Shown here: positions 9,606 to 22,204 of the stretch, piece by piece
Numbering within the stretch: the first letter of the stretch is position 1
Layout of the letters: the number at the start of each line of letters is the position of its first letter
Assembly (NCBI GenBank): GCA_964019335.1
Contig: OZ025735.1
Coordinates: 62,001-126,000 of the forward strand
Direction of reading: 5' to 3'
Length of the DNA stretch: 64,000 nt
From: Diplonema japonicum
Taxonomy: Eukaryota > Euglenozoa > Diplonemea > Diplonemida > Diplonemidae
Made by a program: the position numbers and the translations under genes
Notes under the pieces: model-generated
Databases searched by the model: none
Told to the model about the DNA's origin: nothing
The model's input: the letters and a program-made list of their open reading frames with translations, nothing else

Positions 9606-11486
9606 GAACAGTTTAAAAAGAAAAAAAAAGGGGGGGGGAAGACGAAACCGAACACTTTCACCTAGCACCCTTTATTTACCTACCCTAGATTTACCCCATT
9701 CTTTTTTTTTTTCCTCTTTGCACAGCACCCCCCTCCCTTTTTTTTTTCCCTCTTACCCTTGGGTTTGCAGGTCTCTTAATTGCAGGGCAAAACCACGTTA
9801 TCATTTGATAGGAGTAAAAAGAAGAATACTGAAACAGGAATATAAAAAGGGGGGGGGGGGGAGTGGGTGACTATACATTTCTTTTTGGGAACGAACAATT
9901 TGGCAGGTAGTTAGTCGCGATGTCTTGTTGCTTAAACAGCACCGGCAGATGCAACCCCCAGACAGGGGAAGAAAAAAAGAAACGAATGAAAGAACAGAAA
10001 GAAAAAGAGAATTAAAAAAAGGGGGGGGGGGAAATTGATGAACGAGAGGAGTAATCAAAATAGCGTTGGTTTTATGCCCTGGATGGGAGAGAAGGGGGGG
10101 GGGGGGGAAAGGGGGGTATTTTTTATTTTCATTTTTAAAAAAAAGTAAATTTGCTGTAAAACTGAAAGATGACTATTGTCACTGACAAGTTAATTTTTCA
10201 ACAAAGTCGAGGGGCCCAAAGCCCATGAGGCGGTGCTCTCCAACCTACCGGAACGTGAAAGAGCCCTCTCGCCTGAAGTGCAGCACCTGTAGGAACCGTG
10301 AAGCTGAGAACCAAGAAAAAAAAAAAAAAAAAAGAGAAAAAAAATTACTTACTAACTACGATTTTTTTTTATTTTGGGAGCCAATTACTTCACGGTGAGA
10401 TAATGGCCTGTTTTCCGTGAAGTAATATGGGGTTTCTGGTAAATAATATGCCTCGGTAGGCCAATTTTTGCCTCGGTTCAGTTCCAAGTTGGACTACTTT
10501 TTCCTTCCTTTTGCCCACTTTTGGCTGGGCCTTGTTCCCAGTTTCAACTTTTCTATTTAGTCAGCTTACCAAGCCCCCCAAAGACTTCAAAATATCGAAG
10601 CAGCAGGAAAGTGAGGAGCGAGTGGCCGCGCCAGGTATGAGAAGGCAGCACTTAGTCAACAAAAGAAAAACTTGTATTGTAACGTTTGTAACCCCTCTCT
10701 TGTTGTGCCCCTTGTCACCCCTTTGTGCCCCTCGTGGTGAAGTAATTTCAAAAGTGTCGTGAGTTAAAACCCACTTACCTACCGCCAAGTAATGCTTTAC
10801 CGTCTTCGCAGGGCCCTCGATAATAAATGCGGAACCTCGAAGTAACGGTAAAGTCATTTCCTGTTGGCAGTAAAATAGCTATTATGGCATTGAAGGAAAC
10901 AGGGTTCAAAAGCAAAGAACGAGAGAAACAAGAGAGGCAAAAGGCGGCAGAATAATTTCTGTCGGAATTTTTTTTCGCACACAGTGAGCACCCCCATGCA
11001 CACTGAAATTTTATCGAGTTTTTTTTTCCCCACATTGGTAAAGAAGAAGTAACCTCTTTGGGGTTCGTGCGCTTACGAGGTGTGGTGGCCACGAACAGTC
11101 CTGCCAATGATGCAGAGATGCCATTATTCGTCGGAAGTTCTGGCAGCAAAACCTGACGCCTTCAAAAAAAAAAAAAGAAAGAAAGAAAGAAAAAAAAAAA
11201 AAGAGAGAGAGAAGAAAGAGGAAAACCCTCAAAAAGCAGAAGAAGTTGGCAAAGGAAGTTTCTTTTTTTTGTTTCTTCCTATTTGCGTTTTCTTTTTTTC
11301 ATCGGTGTTTTCTTTGTCCCCCCCCCCCCCCCCCCCCTCCTCAACATTCATCCAAATTCGAAGAATGAAAGAAAAAAAAAGAGGAAATTCTCTAGTTTAA
11401 AAAAAAGGGGGGGGGGAAGTTCAAATCCTTGTTTCAATAAAAAAAAGAAAGGTAGCCCCTCAGGGGAAAAAAAATTAAAAAAAAAA
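9606..11486. other. Intergenic region with repeats and hairpin
   Basis: No gene is supported. The stretch contains G and A runs, a segment near 10217-10315 sharing CTCTCGCCTGAAG with 1175-1187, a 12-bp palindrome (10384-10426), and a piece at 10979-11026 (CAGTGAGCACCCC...GCACACTGAAA) that is also found at 3824-3868. Confidence 0.5.
10384..10426. repeat. Perfect 12-bp inverted repeat (hairpin)
   Basis: ATTACTTCACGG at 10384-10395 and CCGTGAAGTAAT at 10415-10426 are exact complements separated by 19 nt. GGTGAAGTAAT near 10736 matches the right arm again. It may be a terminus of a small element or a structured RNA. Confidence 0.5.
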
Positions 11487-14400
11487 ATGCGAAATGGCGG
11501 ATCGTATATTGTATACGTTTTAATAGCCTGCGTCACGCTGGCAGGGTGTGACGGAGAAGAAGGCTACAGCATAGGAAAGAAGGAATACCTGAAGGACCAG
11601 GTGAAAGAGATGTTCGGCCATGCGTGGGGCGGGTACATGGAGTATGCTTTTCCCGCGGACGAGCTGCGACCTGTAACCTGCACAAAAAACGATAATTTTG
11701 GCGGATACGCGCTGACGGTGATCGACTCCTTGGACACCCTCCTGATTATGGGCAACGCGACAGAATTCAAGGAAATGTCACGATGGATCTCAAAAAACAT
11801 TGATTTCAAAAAGCTCAACAGACGAGTGTCAGTCTTCGAGACTGTCATCCGTGTCCTCGGCGGGCTTCTTGCCGCACACGCAGCAGCTGAGCGAATGGGG
11901 TACACCACCGCAGACAAAGACGTGCTTCTAACACAAGCAAAAGTTCTCGCCGATCGTCTCCTTGAAGCCTTCGACACCCCCACTGGCGTTCCCTACAACG
12001 AGATCAACCTGTTCACTGGTGTCAATCATGGGCAAGGGCACACCACATGTCCTGCAGCAGCGGGAACCCTTCTCCTTGAGTTTGGTGTTTTAACCGCTCT
12101 CACTGATGACTGCCGGTACCTCGAAGTCGCGCACCGTGCCATGGACGGCGTGTGGAAGTTCCGCTCGTCGCACAACCTCGTCGGGACTATTCTCGATATT
12201 TACAACGGGAAGTGGCTTCACTCCGGAGCCGACATCGGTGCTTCGCACGACTCCTTCTTCGAGTACATGTTGAAGGCGTACATTCTCTTCAACGACAAGC
12301 ACTGGCTTGACATGTGGAAGGTCGCCCATCACGCCGCCGCCAAACATCTCCAAGCAGGCGGCAACTGGTACACAAAGGTCAACTCCGAAACAACCTCCAA
12401 AACCGACGCTGTCATCAACTCCCTACAAGCCTTCTGGCCTGGCCTTCTCGTCCTCTACGGCGATATCGACGGCGCCATTCTCGCCTTCCGTCCCTTCGAA
12501 TGTGTTTTCAAAACGCTCGGCTTCATTCCCGAGGAGTTCAAAATCCAAACCGGTGGTGTGGGTGGTCCAGGGTACCCCCTCCGTCCCGAAATGGTGGAGT
12601 CCGCTTGGCTTCTGCACAGGGCAACAGGAGACGATAGGTACCTGCGGTTTGGAGAGGATCTCCTTAAGAGGCTGAACGCAACAGCTCGAACCCGCTGCGG
12701 GTTTGCTGCAGTCAAGGATGTCCGCACGAAGGTCCTCGAAGATAAAATGGACTCGTACATGCTCAGCGAGACGCTGAAATACTTGTACTTGTTGTTCTCG
12801 TCGACACCCAACTCGTACATCAACTTGGACCACACCCATGTGTTGAACACAGAAGCACACCCCTTTCCCATCACTTACGAGATCAATGAGGCGTACAAAA
12901 AGTGCAAACCAACAACCCCCTGCTCCCTCCATGACTCCCCCGCGGCCTGCCGTGGGAAGTTCCGCTACCAGCGCATGTCCGCTACGTTCTTCCAAGACAC
13001 CTTCAAGCGCTTCAAGGACAGTGCGTACGAGAAGCCTGTGCTGCGTGAGTGGGAAGAGCGTGACGTGTGCCCCCTGAAGCCGCACTACATGAGAATTGCT
13101 GGGCTCATCCACAACGACGGGCGGTGCTTCCCTTACCAGTACGCGAAGGTGAACCTTAACGAGCCAAAGCAGGCACAGGAGAAGGCCGAACCCCCAAAGC
13201 CCCCGCACAAAGCTATTCAGTTTGTGGTCCCCGCGTACAAAGGGCAAAACGACAGCAAGGTGTTCCAGTTGCAAGTGCCCCCGGCCTTCAGCCCGGAGAT
13301 CCATGAGTTTGACGGCGGCCTGCTAGTCAAGGGGATCGAGGCTCACACCCTGGGCCACACCAGCACAGCCGTCATCAGCATTGGGATGAAGGCAGGGCCG
13401 AGGTCTTCCTCCGACATCCTCAGCTGCTCGTACTACCTTGCATCCACGTGGGCAGAGGCTCTTGCCTCGGCAAAGGGCATTGCCTACGGCAAGGAGTACT
13501 TAAAACAACACTCCACTGTGCCTACTTCGGAGGTGGCACATCAAGCGTGCCAGTACGCACAGACACAAGCAGGCATCGTGATGGATGAAACTGAGGTACC
13601 CCAACATGTAACATATAACACCAACAGAACCGCTGGAAGGGTTTGTTCAACATAGCACCGCCTGTCAAGGCAGTGCTCGGCTTGCAGAACAGGTATAAGA
13701 AAAGATCACACGTACACGACACAGGATTCGTGGTGTGATCAAGCAGCATTTATGCATCAAAGCGGCGAAGGAAGTGCTGACAGGGACTGGTTTGGCTGCG
13801 GGGGAGCTTGTGACGCCGCTGTCTGGGCTTGCGTTGGGAGTCGATGCCACCGAGGTTGGCTCAGGGGCAGAGGCTCCTGAGATGGTAATGGGCAGCACGT
13901 GGCCACAGGAGCAGCATGTGCTGCTGAAGAAGTGGGCAGGCGTCAATGACGGATCGTTCACGTGTCCTGAGGTGATGGCGGAGCACCGCATCCTAGCTAA
14001 CACGGCGACCTTCGGCACGAAGATCGATCCGCAGATGCATCTGTCAAGCCAACTGGTGCGATTGGTGCACAATGTGAATGGCTGCGAGGAGTACGTGCAC
14101 CAGCAAGACAAGCAACGTGCAACCGGCAAAGTGCTGCTGATCGAGAGGGGTGGGTGCACCTTTCACGAAAAGGCACAACACGCACAGAAACTGGGTGTGG
14201 TGGCCATCATCATCCTTAACAACAAGAACGGTGCCCCCGAAATGATGTCCGACTACCCGTCGGTCTCTCCTATCAGCATCCCATTGGCCATGGTTGCCAA
14301 GAAGGACGGTGTCATCCTCACCAAGCATGCCCACCTCGGCAGCACAGCAACCATACGAAAGGGCGACTTAAACACCGGCCCCTTAGAGCTCTATTACAGC

Positions 14401-15555
14401 AACATATTGGGCGTTGACTCGCCCTTCGGCATGGTGCTCTGGAGGTCCTCACGTCCGGTCCCCACCTTCTTTTCTGCCAAGCAGTTTCACAGCAGCCTCC
14501 TATCGGTGGCATACCTCAATGCAGCAGCCTCGGTCAGGGATGAGGTATCACACTGCGTGGTTTGCAACGCAAGAAAAAAAAAAAAAAACAGGAATTCGCA
14601 GACTTTCATAAGCACGACGGTGTCATCAAGTCCTTCACGAAAGCACATGACATGACAATCCTGCAGGCAAGGGATATGGTATGGCAAAGGATGCGAAAAA
14701 CAAAGCAACACACAGCTGAAAGACGATACGTCGCTGGTGGCCTTCTCGTGCCTCAAGTCGCCTCCTGAGGGCAGGGGGAGCTGCAGGTTCAGCACGGAGA
14801 GACATGTGGGTGTGGTGAGGGACGAAAACTGGGTGACGTATATTAAACAGAGCCCTGAGGAGGAGACGGAAGGTGATTTAACTCTTCCAAGAGAGGGCTC
14901 GGCGGTGTGGGTGACTGCAGGACGGGTGCAAGGTAGGGCACACGAGGCAATGGCAAGCATCGTGAAAAAAAGCCAAGGGTGGACCCACGTGCATGGGTAC
15001 CGAAGAAATAGTGGGTTTGGGCTGCTGATGATGGGCTGGGAGAGCGCTATCCAAGCAACGGAGTTTCTGAACAAACAACAGGAGAAACATGTGTGGGCGG
15101 CTCTGGCAACGGTGGACCGTCTGTACCACCAGCCTATTGGGCTCACAGGCAGTCTGGTCTTGGTGCATCTCATATCCTTGAAGGACACCACCACCATAAC
15201 CCAGCTCTACGAGGCTGCAGACGAATTACAGGAGACACTAGAAGTATACGATGGGTACCTTGGTAGGGAGATCCTGCAGACACCCAGTCTCATGCACGAC
15301 AACAGCCAATACACAATCATCGATGTCAGTCACTGGAGAGACGTACGGAGTGCACGCATGGCGGCCGTGTCCTTCACATCCACCACGTCCTCTCTCTACA
15401 CCATAGCAGAGCGCGTCACCGCGGTATGCAACAGCAGAGTAACATAAACATTGCAGCTTGAATCGTTCGAACTCACGACAGCAGATCACAACAAGGAGCT
15501 CATGCCGCAGTACCCCTTAGCAGGGGGGTGCGAGCTGACCTGGAAATGCGACTAA
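11487..15555 (+). CDS. EDEM3-like ER mannosidase (GH47) with PA domain
   Basis: There are six exons: 11487-13595, 13628-13692, 13725-14559, 14592-14678, 14716-15423 and 15457-15555. All introns are 32-37 nt and all junctions keep frame to TAA, giving 1300 aa. A signal peptide (residues 1-22) precedes a GH47 domain (about 30-480) with the family landmarks FGGYALTVIDSLDTLLIMG, SVFETVIRVLGG, SGADIGASHDSFFEYMLK, LRPEMVESAW and the calcium-site Thr in NTEAHPF. A PA domain follows (VLLIERGGCTF, about residue 860). GH47 plus PA defines EDEM3, which trims mannose from misfolded glycoproteins in the ER for degradation. A further C-terminal part of about 300 residues is not recognised. The protein is longer than human EDEM3 (932 aa). 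Confidence 0.88.
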
Positions 15556-15649
15556 AAAAACGAGATAATAGGGGTGGGGTGGGAGTAAGTATTCTATTTA
15601 TTGCGGTAACGCAGTGATTCTGCGCTGTTTAGCTTTTGTTGGCGGTAAT

Positions 15650-15685
15650 AATTTTTTTTTTAAAAAAAAATATCCACCCCCTAAG
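15650..15685 (+). promoter_or_regulatory. Trans-splicing acceptor
   Basis: A T run, ATCCACCCCC and TAAG end at 15685, 21 nt before ATG 15707. Confidence 0.45.
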
Positions 15686-15706
15686 AAAAAAAGAGAGAAG
15701 AAGAAG

Positions 15707-17486
15707 ATGGTTGAGCAAGGGGAGGGGAAGATGGGGGGACGCCATGCCCCTGGTATGGGAAAAAGAAACGAAAACCGCAAAAAAAAGGGGAGGGGGGAAA
15801 CCACAAAAAATAACACACACAGAACTGGTGAACACCGCTTGGACAAAAACGCATCAACTGGAGGGTGATGGGATGCTGCCGCTGCTGTATCACCACTTGT
15901 GGAAAAAGAACAAGAGCTTCCAGAGCTGTCCGGGGATCAAGTTGCCCGACACGGTTGTGTACGAGCATAACTTCCCACGTGCGTGGTACACCTACGACTT
16001 CAAGAATTCTGAAATCCTCAAGAGGGCGGGGCGGTTCCTCGACACGCACCACATCTACCAAGCCTTCAGCAAGACACAAGGCGTGGACATATGTGCCCAG
16101 TACCTCTTCACCTCTGAGGGTGAGAACGGTTGCACAACTAGCGTGGAGTTCATGAACCCGAAGGACCTCGAGTACTTCTTGAACTTGCGCAAGAGCAGGC
16201 CCGACGGCATACTTCAGAAGTTCCTTCCAACAGCCAGCTGCAATTCGCAGATCCAGGTCATCTGGTCCCCGCGCGTTACTCTTATCCAGAGACGGGTTAA
16301 CAAGAACAGGATATGCGGGCGCAACATCAGTGCATACCAACGTGCCGTCACATACGATGGGCCCACGCATTTAAGCGACGAAGGGCTTTGCTCTGGCCGC
16401 ACCAAGAACCAGATCTTGGAGATCTGCACCAGCATCGTCGAGCACTTCAGCTCGACCGAGCACAAGTCCATCTCTCGTTTCGTGATTTACTTCAAAGTGT
16501 CGCCCATTCCAAAGCAGGCGGCGCTGGATGGGCACAGCGCCATCTGGCTTCTCTGGGCCTCGTCTCTAAGGATAGGCGACTCTAATAAACGGCAGACAAC
16601 GCAGAATTTCCGTCCTTTGAACCTATCGCCGAACATCAGCACGGAGAGCGAGACGCAGGAGGCGACTGCTTCGTCAAGATCACTGGAAACGTCGCAACTG
16701 ATACGTGACGAGCTGGAGGAGGTGGACCACAGGCAGTTCGTGCTGTCGAGTGACACTTTCTGTTCGAGCAGGTCTCCTCCCACAAGCTGCAGGCGTCCGC
16801 GATCGGCGGGGACACACAAACCATCGCCGCCGCATCTAGTCCGCCCGAAGCAAATGCTGCAGAGGAAACGCTCATCGATGTTGAAATCGACATCACCGAT
16901 GCCTGAGGAGGCGTCAGAACAACTCGAGGAGGAGTGGTGGAAGTACTGCCCAGAGACAGAGAACGCCTACGAGGCCCTGAAGCATGACGAGCAAAACTCA
17001 CGGGACTTCGTGGACGAAACCGTTTACGCACTGTACTCACATCTGCTGAGAAAGAACAGCGAGACTTTTTTCGTTTGCGTACCAGACGAGATACGCAAGT
17101 TCTTTGAAGATCCGACTGACTTGTCGGACAAGCTGCCGATTCTGCTAAGTGGTGTCTTTGGGATGGCGCCTTACGAAAATATAATCGGGCTGTACTCGCC
17201 CCTTCCGGAGGAGTACACTGAAAAAGGAAATTTGTGGGCCATTAACCCCGAGCAAGTGCCCCCTTTCGGGATGCAGATAGGCGAGGCTGCCACCTTGATC
17301 GATAAGCTTGGCACCATTAAGCGCGAGCAGTTGAAGTCTGTGGTCATGGAGCGGCACAAGATGACCACCATGCTGCCTGCACCGCCAGACAAGCCGCCAG
17401 AGGAGAATCAGCCCGTTAAAAGCATTCGGCTGCGTCACAATGTTGTTCGAAAGGCTAAATCTGGTTTGAAGAACCTAACTGTTTGA
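15707..17486 (+). CDS. Conserved-looking hypothetical protein, 569 aa
   Basis: There are two exons, 15707-15752 and 15823-17486. The 70-nt intron begins GTATGGG, is A-rich and ends CACACAG, and phase 1 joining gives MVEQGEGKMGGRHAP-ELVNTAW. The N-terminal 300 residues (HNFPRAWYTYDF, then a segment rich in basic and aromatic residues) look like a folded domain. A low-complexity Ser/Pro linker and a second acidic-to-basic folded region follow. An ATG at 15868 is out of frame. I cannot assign a family; the composition suggests a soluble structural or flagellar protein, which is only a guess. Confidence 0.65.
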
Positions 17487-17942
17487 GGGATTCGATGTTT
17501 TTTTCTTTTTTTTTTTTTAAAAAAAAAGACCTGCTACCTGTTGATTGTTCATTTTATTCTTTCTTTTTCTTCCGCTTTTTAGTTACACACTTGGTAGGTT
17601 TCTTCTGTTTCTTTCCTTTTTCTTCTTTTCTTTTTTTCCCCCCCTTCCCCCCCCCCCCCCCCCCCTCTTTCTTGGTGAAGGTTTCAGAAAAGTATATTAT
17701 TACGGCGATAGGACCGAAAAAAGAAGAGAGGGTAGTTAAGAGAATAACGGGTAACGTTTCCAAGTCAAGGAATCACTCCGTTTGCCCCATTTTTTTTTTT
17801 TTTTTGAGTACGCAAAGTGTTTCTTCCGTGACACTCCTTCCCCCCTTCTGTTCTTCACCACTGTCGAGTTCTACCCCTCCTCGCTTATTTTCTTTTTTTT
17901 CCATATCACCTCCTCAGCGCCTAGGGGGGCTAAGGGGAGAAG
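17487..17942. other. Intergenic region, polypyrimidine-rich
   Basis: T and C runs dominate, and the final part (17840-17917) is the acceptor tract of the AP-4 beta gene. Confidence 0.5.
17840..17917 (+). promoter_or_regulatory. Trans-splicing acceptor for AP-4 beta
   Basis: A long pyrimidine tract ends CACCTCCTCAG at 17917, 25 nt before the ATG. Confidence 0.6.
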
Positions 17943-20900
17943 ATGCCGAAACGGTTTGGATTTTCGAATTTCATGGGGGCAAAGCCCGCATACACACCCG
18001 TGGAGAAGAAGGGTGAGATCAATGAACTTAAGGCACAGCTGAACCAGGCGGAGGCTGAGCACGACCAGAACAAGAAAAGAGACTGTCTCAAGCGCGTTGT
18101 GGCCTACATGACTCTGGGGATAGACACTTCGCCTTTGTTTGCCGAAATGATCATGGCCTGCGCCGCAAAGGACCTCGTCCAGAAGAAGATGGTATACCTG
18201 TACCTATGCACGCATGCGGAGACGAACCCTGACATTGCCATCCTCGCCATCAACACTCTGCAAAAGGACTGCAAAGATGAGTCGCCCGTTGTGCGTGGGC
18301 TGGCCCTTCGTTCTATTTCCTCGCTCAGGATCCCTTCCATCGTGGAGTACCTCGTCACCATCCTCAGGGAGGCCATCAAGGATCCCTCCCCTTACGTGAG
18401 AAAGACAGCCGTCGTCGCAAGCTGCAAACTGTTCAGAATGAGCCCAGACGATTTCGAGAAGCTCAAAATCGTCGACAAACTGCAGACGATGATCAAGGAC
18501 CCCGATGCACATGTGTGCTGCAATGCTCTTGTGGTGCTCAATGAAGTGCTTGAGAACGAGGGCGGCATTATACTTTCCAAGCAGCTTGTGTACCCCCTGC
18601 TGAACAGGCTCAGAGATCTCCACGAGTGGCAGCAGTGTCTTGTCCTCGAACTCGTTTTGAAGTACGTCCCCGAAAACGAAGAAGAAATGTTCACCATCAT
18701 GAACCTCCTTGAGGAGCGTCTGTGGGGCTCCAACAGCTCTGTCATCCTCGCTGCCACCCACCTGTTCCTCACCTTGACGCAGAATCTCCCGCAGCTCCAC
18801 CGCCAAGTCTACGCGCGTCTCAAGGAGCCGCTCCTCACGCTGATCGCGACAGCGCCCATGGAGACCGCCTACACCTGCCTCTGCCACATCAAGCTGCTCA
18901 TCTCCAGAGAGCCTGACGTTTTTGCTGACAACTACAAGGACTTCTACTGCCGGTACAATGACCCGTCGTTTGTGAAGAGCTTGAAGCTTGAGATCATGGT
19001 GCAGATAGCAAACGAGAAGAACTACACGGACATCATGACAGAGCTGGCGGCGTACGTGACAGACGTGCAGGTCGACACAGTGAGGAGGTCCATCAGGTCG
19101 ATGGGGGAAATCGCACTGAAGACGAACGCAGGAAAGGTGGCGGTGACACATTTCCTCGAGTTCCTCGAGATGGACATGGGGTTCGTGCGCAGCGAGACGC
19201 TCAACGTGCTGAAGGACTTCCTCCGCAAGTACACAGACATCACGCTTATCGAGCCCTTCTTCCCTGCGATCATCAAGGACTGGAAGGAGATGGACGACAC
19301 GCCTTGCAAGGTAGCCTTCGTGTGGATTCTGGGCGAGTTTGGGGAGTACATCGACGACGCCCCGTACATCTTGGAACATTACTGCGAGCACTTCAAAGAG
19401 GAGCCGCACCAGGTCCGCCTTGAGCTGCTCACCTCTTGCACCAAGATGTTGTTCAAACGCCCGCCCGAGATGCAGCCGATCCTAGGACCTCTCCTCAACG
19501 AGGCCATCAGCGACTTCAGCCACGCAGACGTGCACGACAGGTACGGTGACGCACAAGGAACGAACTAACACGTTACACCACACAGGGCGCTCCTCTACTA
19601 CCGTCTTCTTGTTAAGGACCGCAGCAAAGCTGCGCAGATCGTGTGCTGCAGGAAGGAGGCCGTCGAGCACTTCGAGTCCAACGAGAGTGCTGAGATCAAG
19701 GTGCGTGTATATATATTTTTTTGGGGGGGGGTGCAAAAATTCTCGCAAAGTAATAAATATCTCCGCTTTGTTTTTCAGCCAGGTTTCAAGGAGAGCGGGG
19801 CACTCTGTTTGCCCAAATAAATTTTACATTTTTGGGCAATTTGTATCTTGGCACAAGATCTTTTAAAACCCACTGTTTTTTCGGAAAACTCCCAAGATTC
19901 TTATCTTTAGCATGCCATCCATGACTGAAAGGCAAACCCCGACGGCACCAGGATGCATCCGCAGAATGGTGACAGGCACGTGTAGGGTCCCCAGTCCACA
20001 ATGGGCACCAACCAGCGCACTGCAAAAATAGATTGAGTTTTTTTTCCTTTTTTTCCCCCAGGGCCCCACCTGTACCCCCGACCTGCGGGTGGTCCTCCTG
20101 TCGCTCCTCGTCCTCTTCCACAGCACTGCCTCATGCAGAAAGGAGGGGGCCATCCCGATGCCCGCCCCCAGCACCTGCCTCACCACTGGGATCAGCAGGT
20201 GCCTCGTTGTGCTGGCCCTGGGGCTGCCACCTTCTTCCTCTCCCAACATTCTGGACATAGAGGAGGTCAAGTTTGGTTGTAAGGATGTCTAGGTTGTCTA
20301 TGAGATTGCTGAGATTGCTTCTTTCCCCTTGGGACCTGTCAGTAGCCTCTGCAAAAGGGCGAACTGCCAGTGGTCCGCTTCGGCCCCCAGTAACTCAAAG
20401 TTAGCAGAGAACCAGCGAGAATCCCCATACGAGAAAAAAAAAGAAGAAAAAAAGAAGAAAAAAACCACAGGACAAGCTTTTCGAGGAATTCAACTCTCTT
20501 TCCGTGATCTTCAACATGCCCGCAGAGAGGTTCATCGTGAAGTTCGACGGTGTACTGGGCGAGGAAGAGGAGGAAGAAGAAGAAGAAGAAGAGGAAGAGG
20601 AGGAGGAAGAAGAGGAGGAAGAGGAAGAAGAAGAAGAAGAGTACCAAGCGAGAGGAGCAAAGGTAAATAAAAACAAAAATAAAATGGGAAATAAAATAAA
20701 ATGAACAGGTGGGCTTACTTGCCCAAATGAATCACAAGGCAGCTGGAGGGAAGAAAGTAGCACCGAAGTTCCAGCTAGACGTAGGAGCAACAATCGATGG
20801 CCCTTCGTACCAAGCCAACTGGAAGACTTTAGACACAAGGTACGAATTCATATTTAAAAAAAAAAAGAAAATCATTTCCCTACACAGTGCTGCCAGCCCT

Positions 20901-21033
20901 GTAACCCTTCGCAAGGGCCTCACTGCTGACGAAATCAAGAACACTCTAGGAAGGTACAGCATCGTTTGTTTAGCTGCAGGGGGTCTCCCTAGTGGGGTGA
21001 AGTTTTATTTCTTTGCAACGGTATGAGGGAAGG

Positions 21034-21067
<34 letters not shown>

Positions 21068-21210
21068 AGGCCGCGCAAAAAGGAATTTTCAGTGAATGTA
21101 CGTACGACTCCACTTCCGGTGTCTTCTCCCTCACTATCAAATCCATCCAGCCTGAAGCAGGCCCTCTATTTCTTTCTTTTGTCAAAGGCGCTCTTACTTC
21201 TCTATGCTGA
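17943..21210 (+). CDS. AP4B1: AP-4 complex subunit beta (beta4-adaptin)
   Basis: There are six exons: 17943-19540, 19586-19700, 20471-20662, 20709-20839, 20888-21020 and 21070-21210, giving 769 aa; human AP4B1 has 739. The alpha-solenoid trunk carries VQKKMVYLYLCTHAETNPD and VRGLALRSISSLRIPS, which match AP-4 beta better than beta1/beta2 or beta3. The trunk ends in DRALLYYRLL. After a poly-Glu stretch of about 27 residues within the hinge, the C-terminal platform ends with a KFYFFAT motif. AP-4 sorts cargo at the trans-Golgi. Intron 2 is 770 nt and contains a dispersed repeat, while the others are 45-49 nt. The retained frame across five introns makes the model secure. Confidence 0.9.
19911..20036 (+). 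repeat. Dispersed repeat (CCATGACTGAAAGGC family), copy 2, in AP-4 beta intron 2
   Basis: It matches 5035-5140 in several ordered blocks. It also has CCGCAGAATGGTG, which occurs at 3788-3800. Its insertion probably explains why this intron is 770 nt instead of about 45. Confidence 0.5.
20558..20640 (+). repeat. GAA/GAG trinucleotide repeat encoding poly-Glu
   Basis: About 27 consecutive Glu codons mix GAA and GAG within AP-4 beta exon 3. The mirror frame gives a spurious poly-Ser frame on the minus strand. Confidence 0.85.
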
Positions 21211-21851
21211 GCGTGAAGATAGAGGCGTTTTTTTCTTTTGTCTGTATACCTACCCCCTTTTTTTTCCTCCTTCCCCCTTTCTTGAAAAATCCTCGGGAGG
21301 AGGTCAAATAAAGAGAAGAAAAAAAAAGAAAAAAAAAAGGAAAAAAAAAAAAAAACCAAAGAACCGAAACAAAGAAATAGGAAAAAGAAGAAGAAGAAGA
21401 AGCAAGTAAGGAAGGGGGAGGGGAGGAGTAAAAAAAAGAAAAAAAAAAGAAGAGGAAACCCTATTCTTTAAGTGGTTTTAGGGCAATACAAATGAGGAGA
21501 GGGCAAGAAGAAAAAAAAAAAAGAACTAGATCCCCTCCTCCCTCTCTCAGAATACACGCCATGTGCCCCGAATTTCCGTCTTTGGCAAGCCAATGTTTCT
21601 TTTTTTTTTTTGTTTTTGTTTTTCTTTTTCTTTTTCTTTTTCTTTTTATTTAAGTGTGTACTCTTTCCACAAACTTGACCCTGCTTTATCTTTTTCTCCA
21701 GATCCCCTTTTCCCCCGTCCAAAATATGTTCAAACTTTTTTATTTTTTTTTAAAATAAAAAGGGGGGAATAGAAAATCCCCCCTCCTTGTCATATCTTTT
21801 TTTTTTAAGTTTTCTTTGAAAAAAAAAGGAAAGCAACAACAAAAAAAAAAA
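21211..21851. other. Intergenic low-complexity region
   Basis: A-rich and T-rich blocks only. The tract TTTTTTTTAAG ending at 21809 may be the acceptor for the next gene. Confidence 0.5.
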
Positions 21852-22204
21852 ATGTTAAGGCTTTCAGCTGGCAGCCTATCGTCAGGCAACGGGAAAGGAG
21901 GGAGTAAGCTGTCCTCGGGGGTGGGCAGTACAAAGGTGCATGTAAAGAAAATAGGCAAGAGTGGCTCGCTGGGCGAGCGTAATGTATGCAGAATGTCGGG
22001 GGGGGGGGAAGAAAAAAAAGAAAAAAATGCAGATCGACCATGGGATTGATGTGAACAAACGAATCCATTTACACGCTGGATCACACAAGGTACTTGCGCC
22101 CTTTTTGTTTCTTCAATCCACACACACAGCACTCTAAAAATGGCTTTGAATACAGTGGCAACGTGATAATGCGGCCCAACTCGCTGGCATTTGGAGATTT
22201 ATAG
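21852..22204 (+). CDS. Small hypothetical protein, 87 aa, three exons
   Basis: Exons are 21852-21983, 22033-22089 and 22130-22204. The introns are 49 nt (GTATGC, G run, A run, CAG) and 40 nt (GTACTT...CACAG). The product begins basic and Ser/Gly-rich (MLRLSAGSLSSGNGKGG) and ends with a well-formed segment containing DHGIDVNKRIHLHAGSHK and NGFEYSGNVIMRPNSLAFGDL at the C terminus. The exons are recognisable because only splicing with the window's usual GTATG...CAG pattern gives one frame to TAG. The dense, evenly conserved-looking C terminus suggests a real short protein, but I do not recognise it. Confidence 0.6.

Noticed and set aside
10170-10195. AGATGAC ... CTGA as another box C/D RNA
   Set aside because: Boxes are under 25 nt apart and the C box is imperfect.
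10775-11149. 124-codon minus-strand open frame
   Set aside because: No motif, no acceptor context on that strand, and it overlaps a dispersed non-coding repeat.
15457-15480. TCGTTCGAACTCACGA as a tRNA T arm
   Set aside because: It lies in the last coding exon of the EDEM3-like gene.
20401-20838. Minus-strand poly-Ser open frame
   Set aside because: It is the complement of the GAA/GAG poly-Glu stretch in AP-4 beta.
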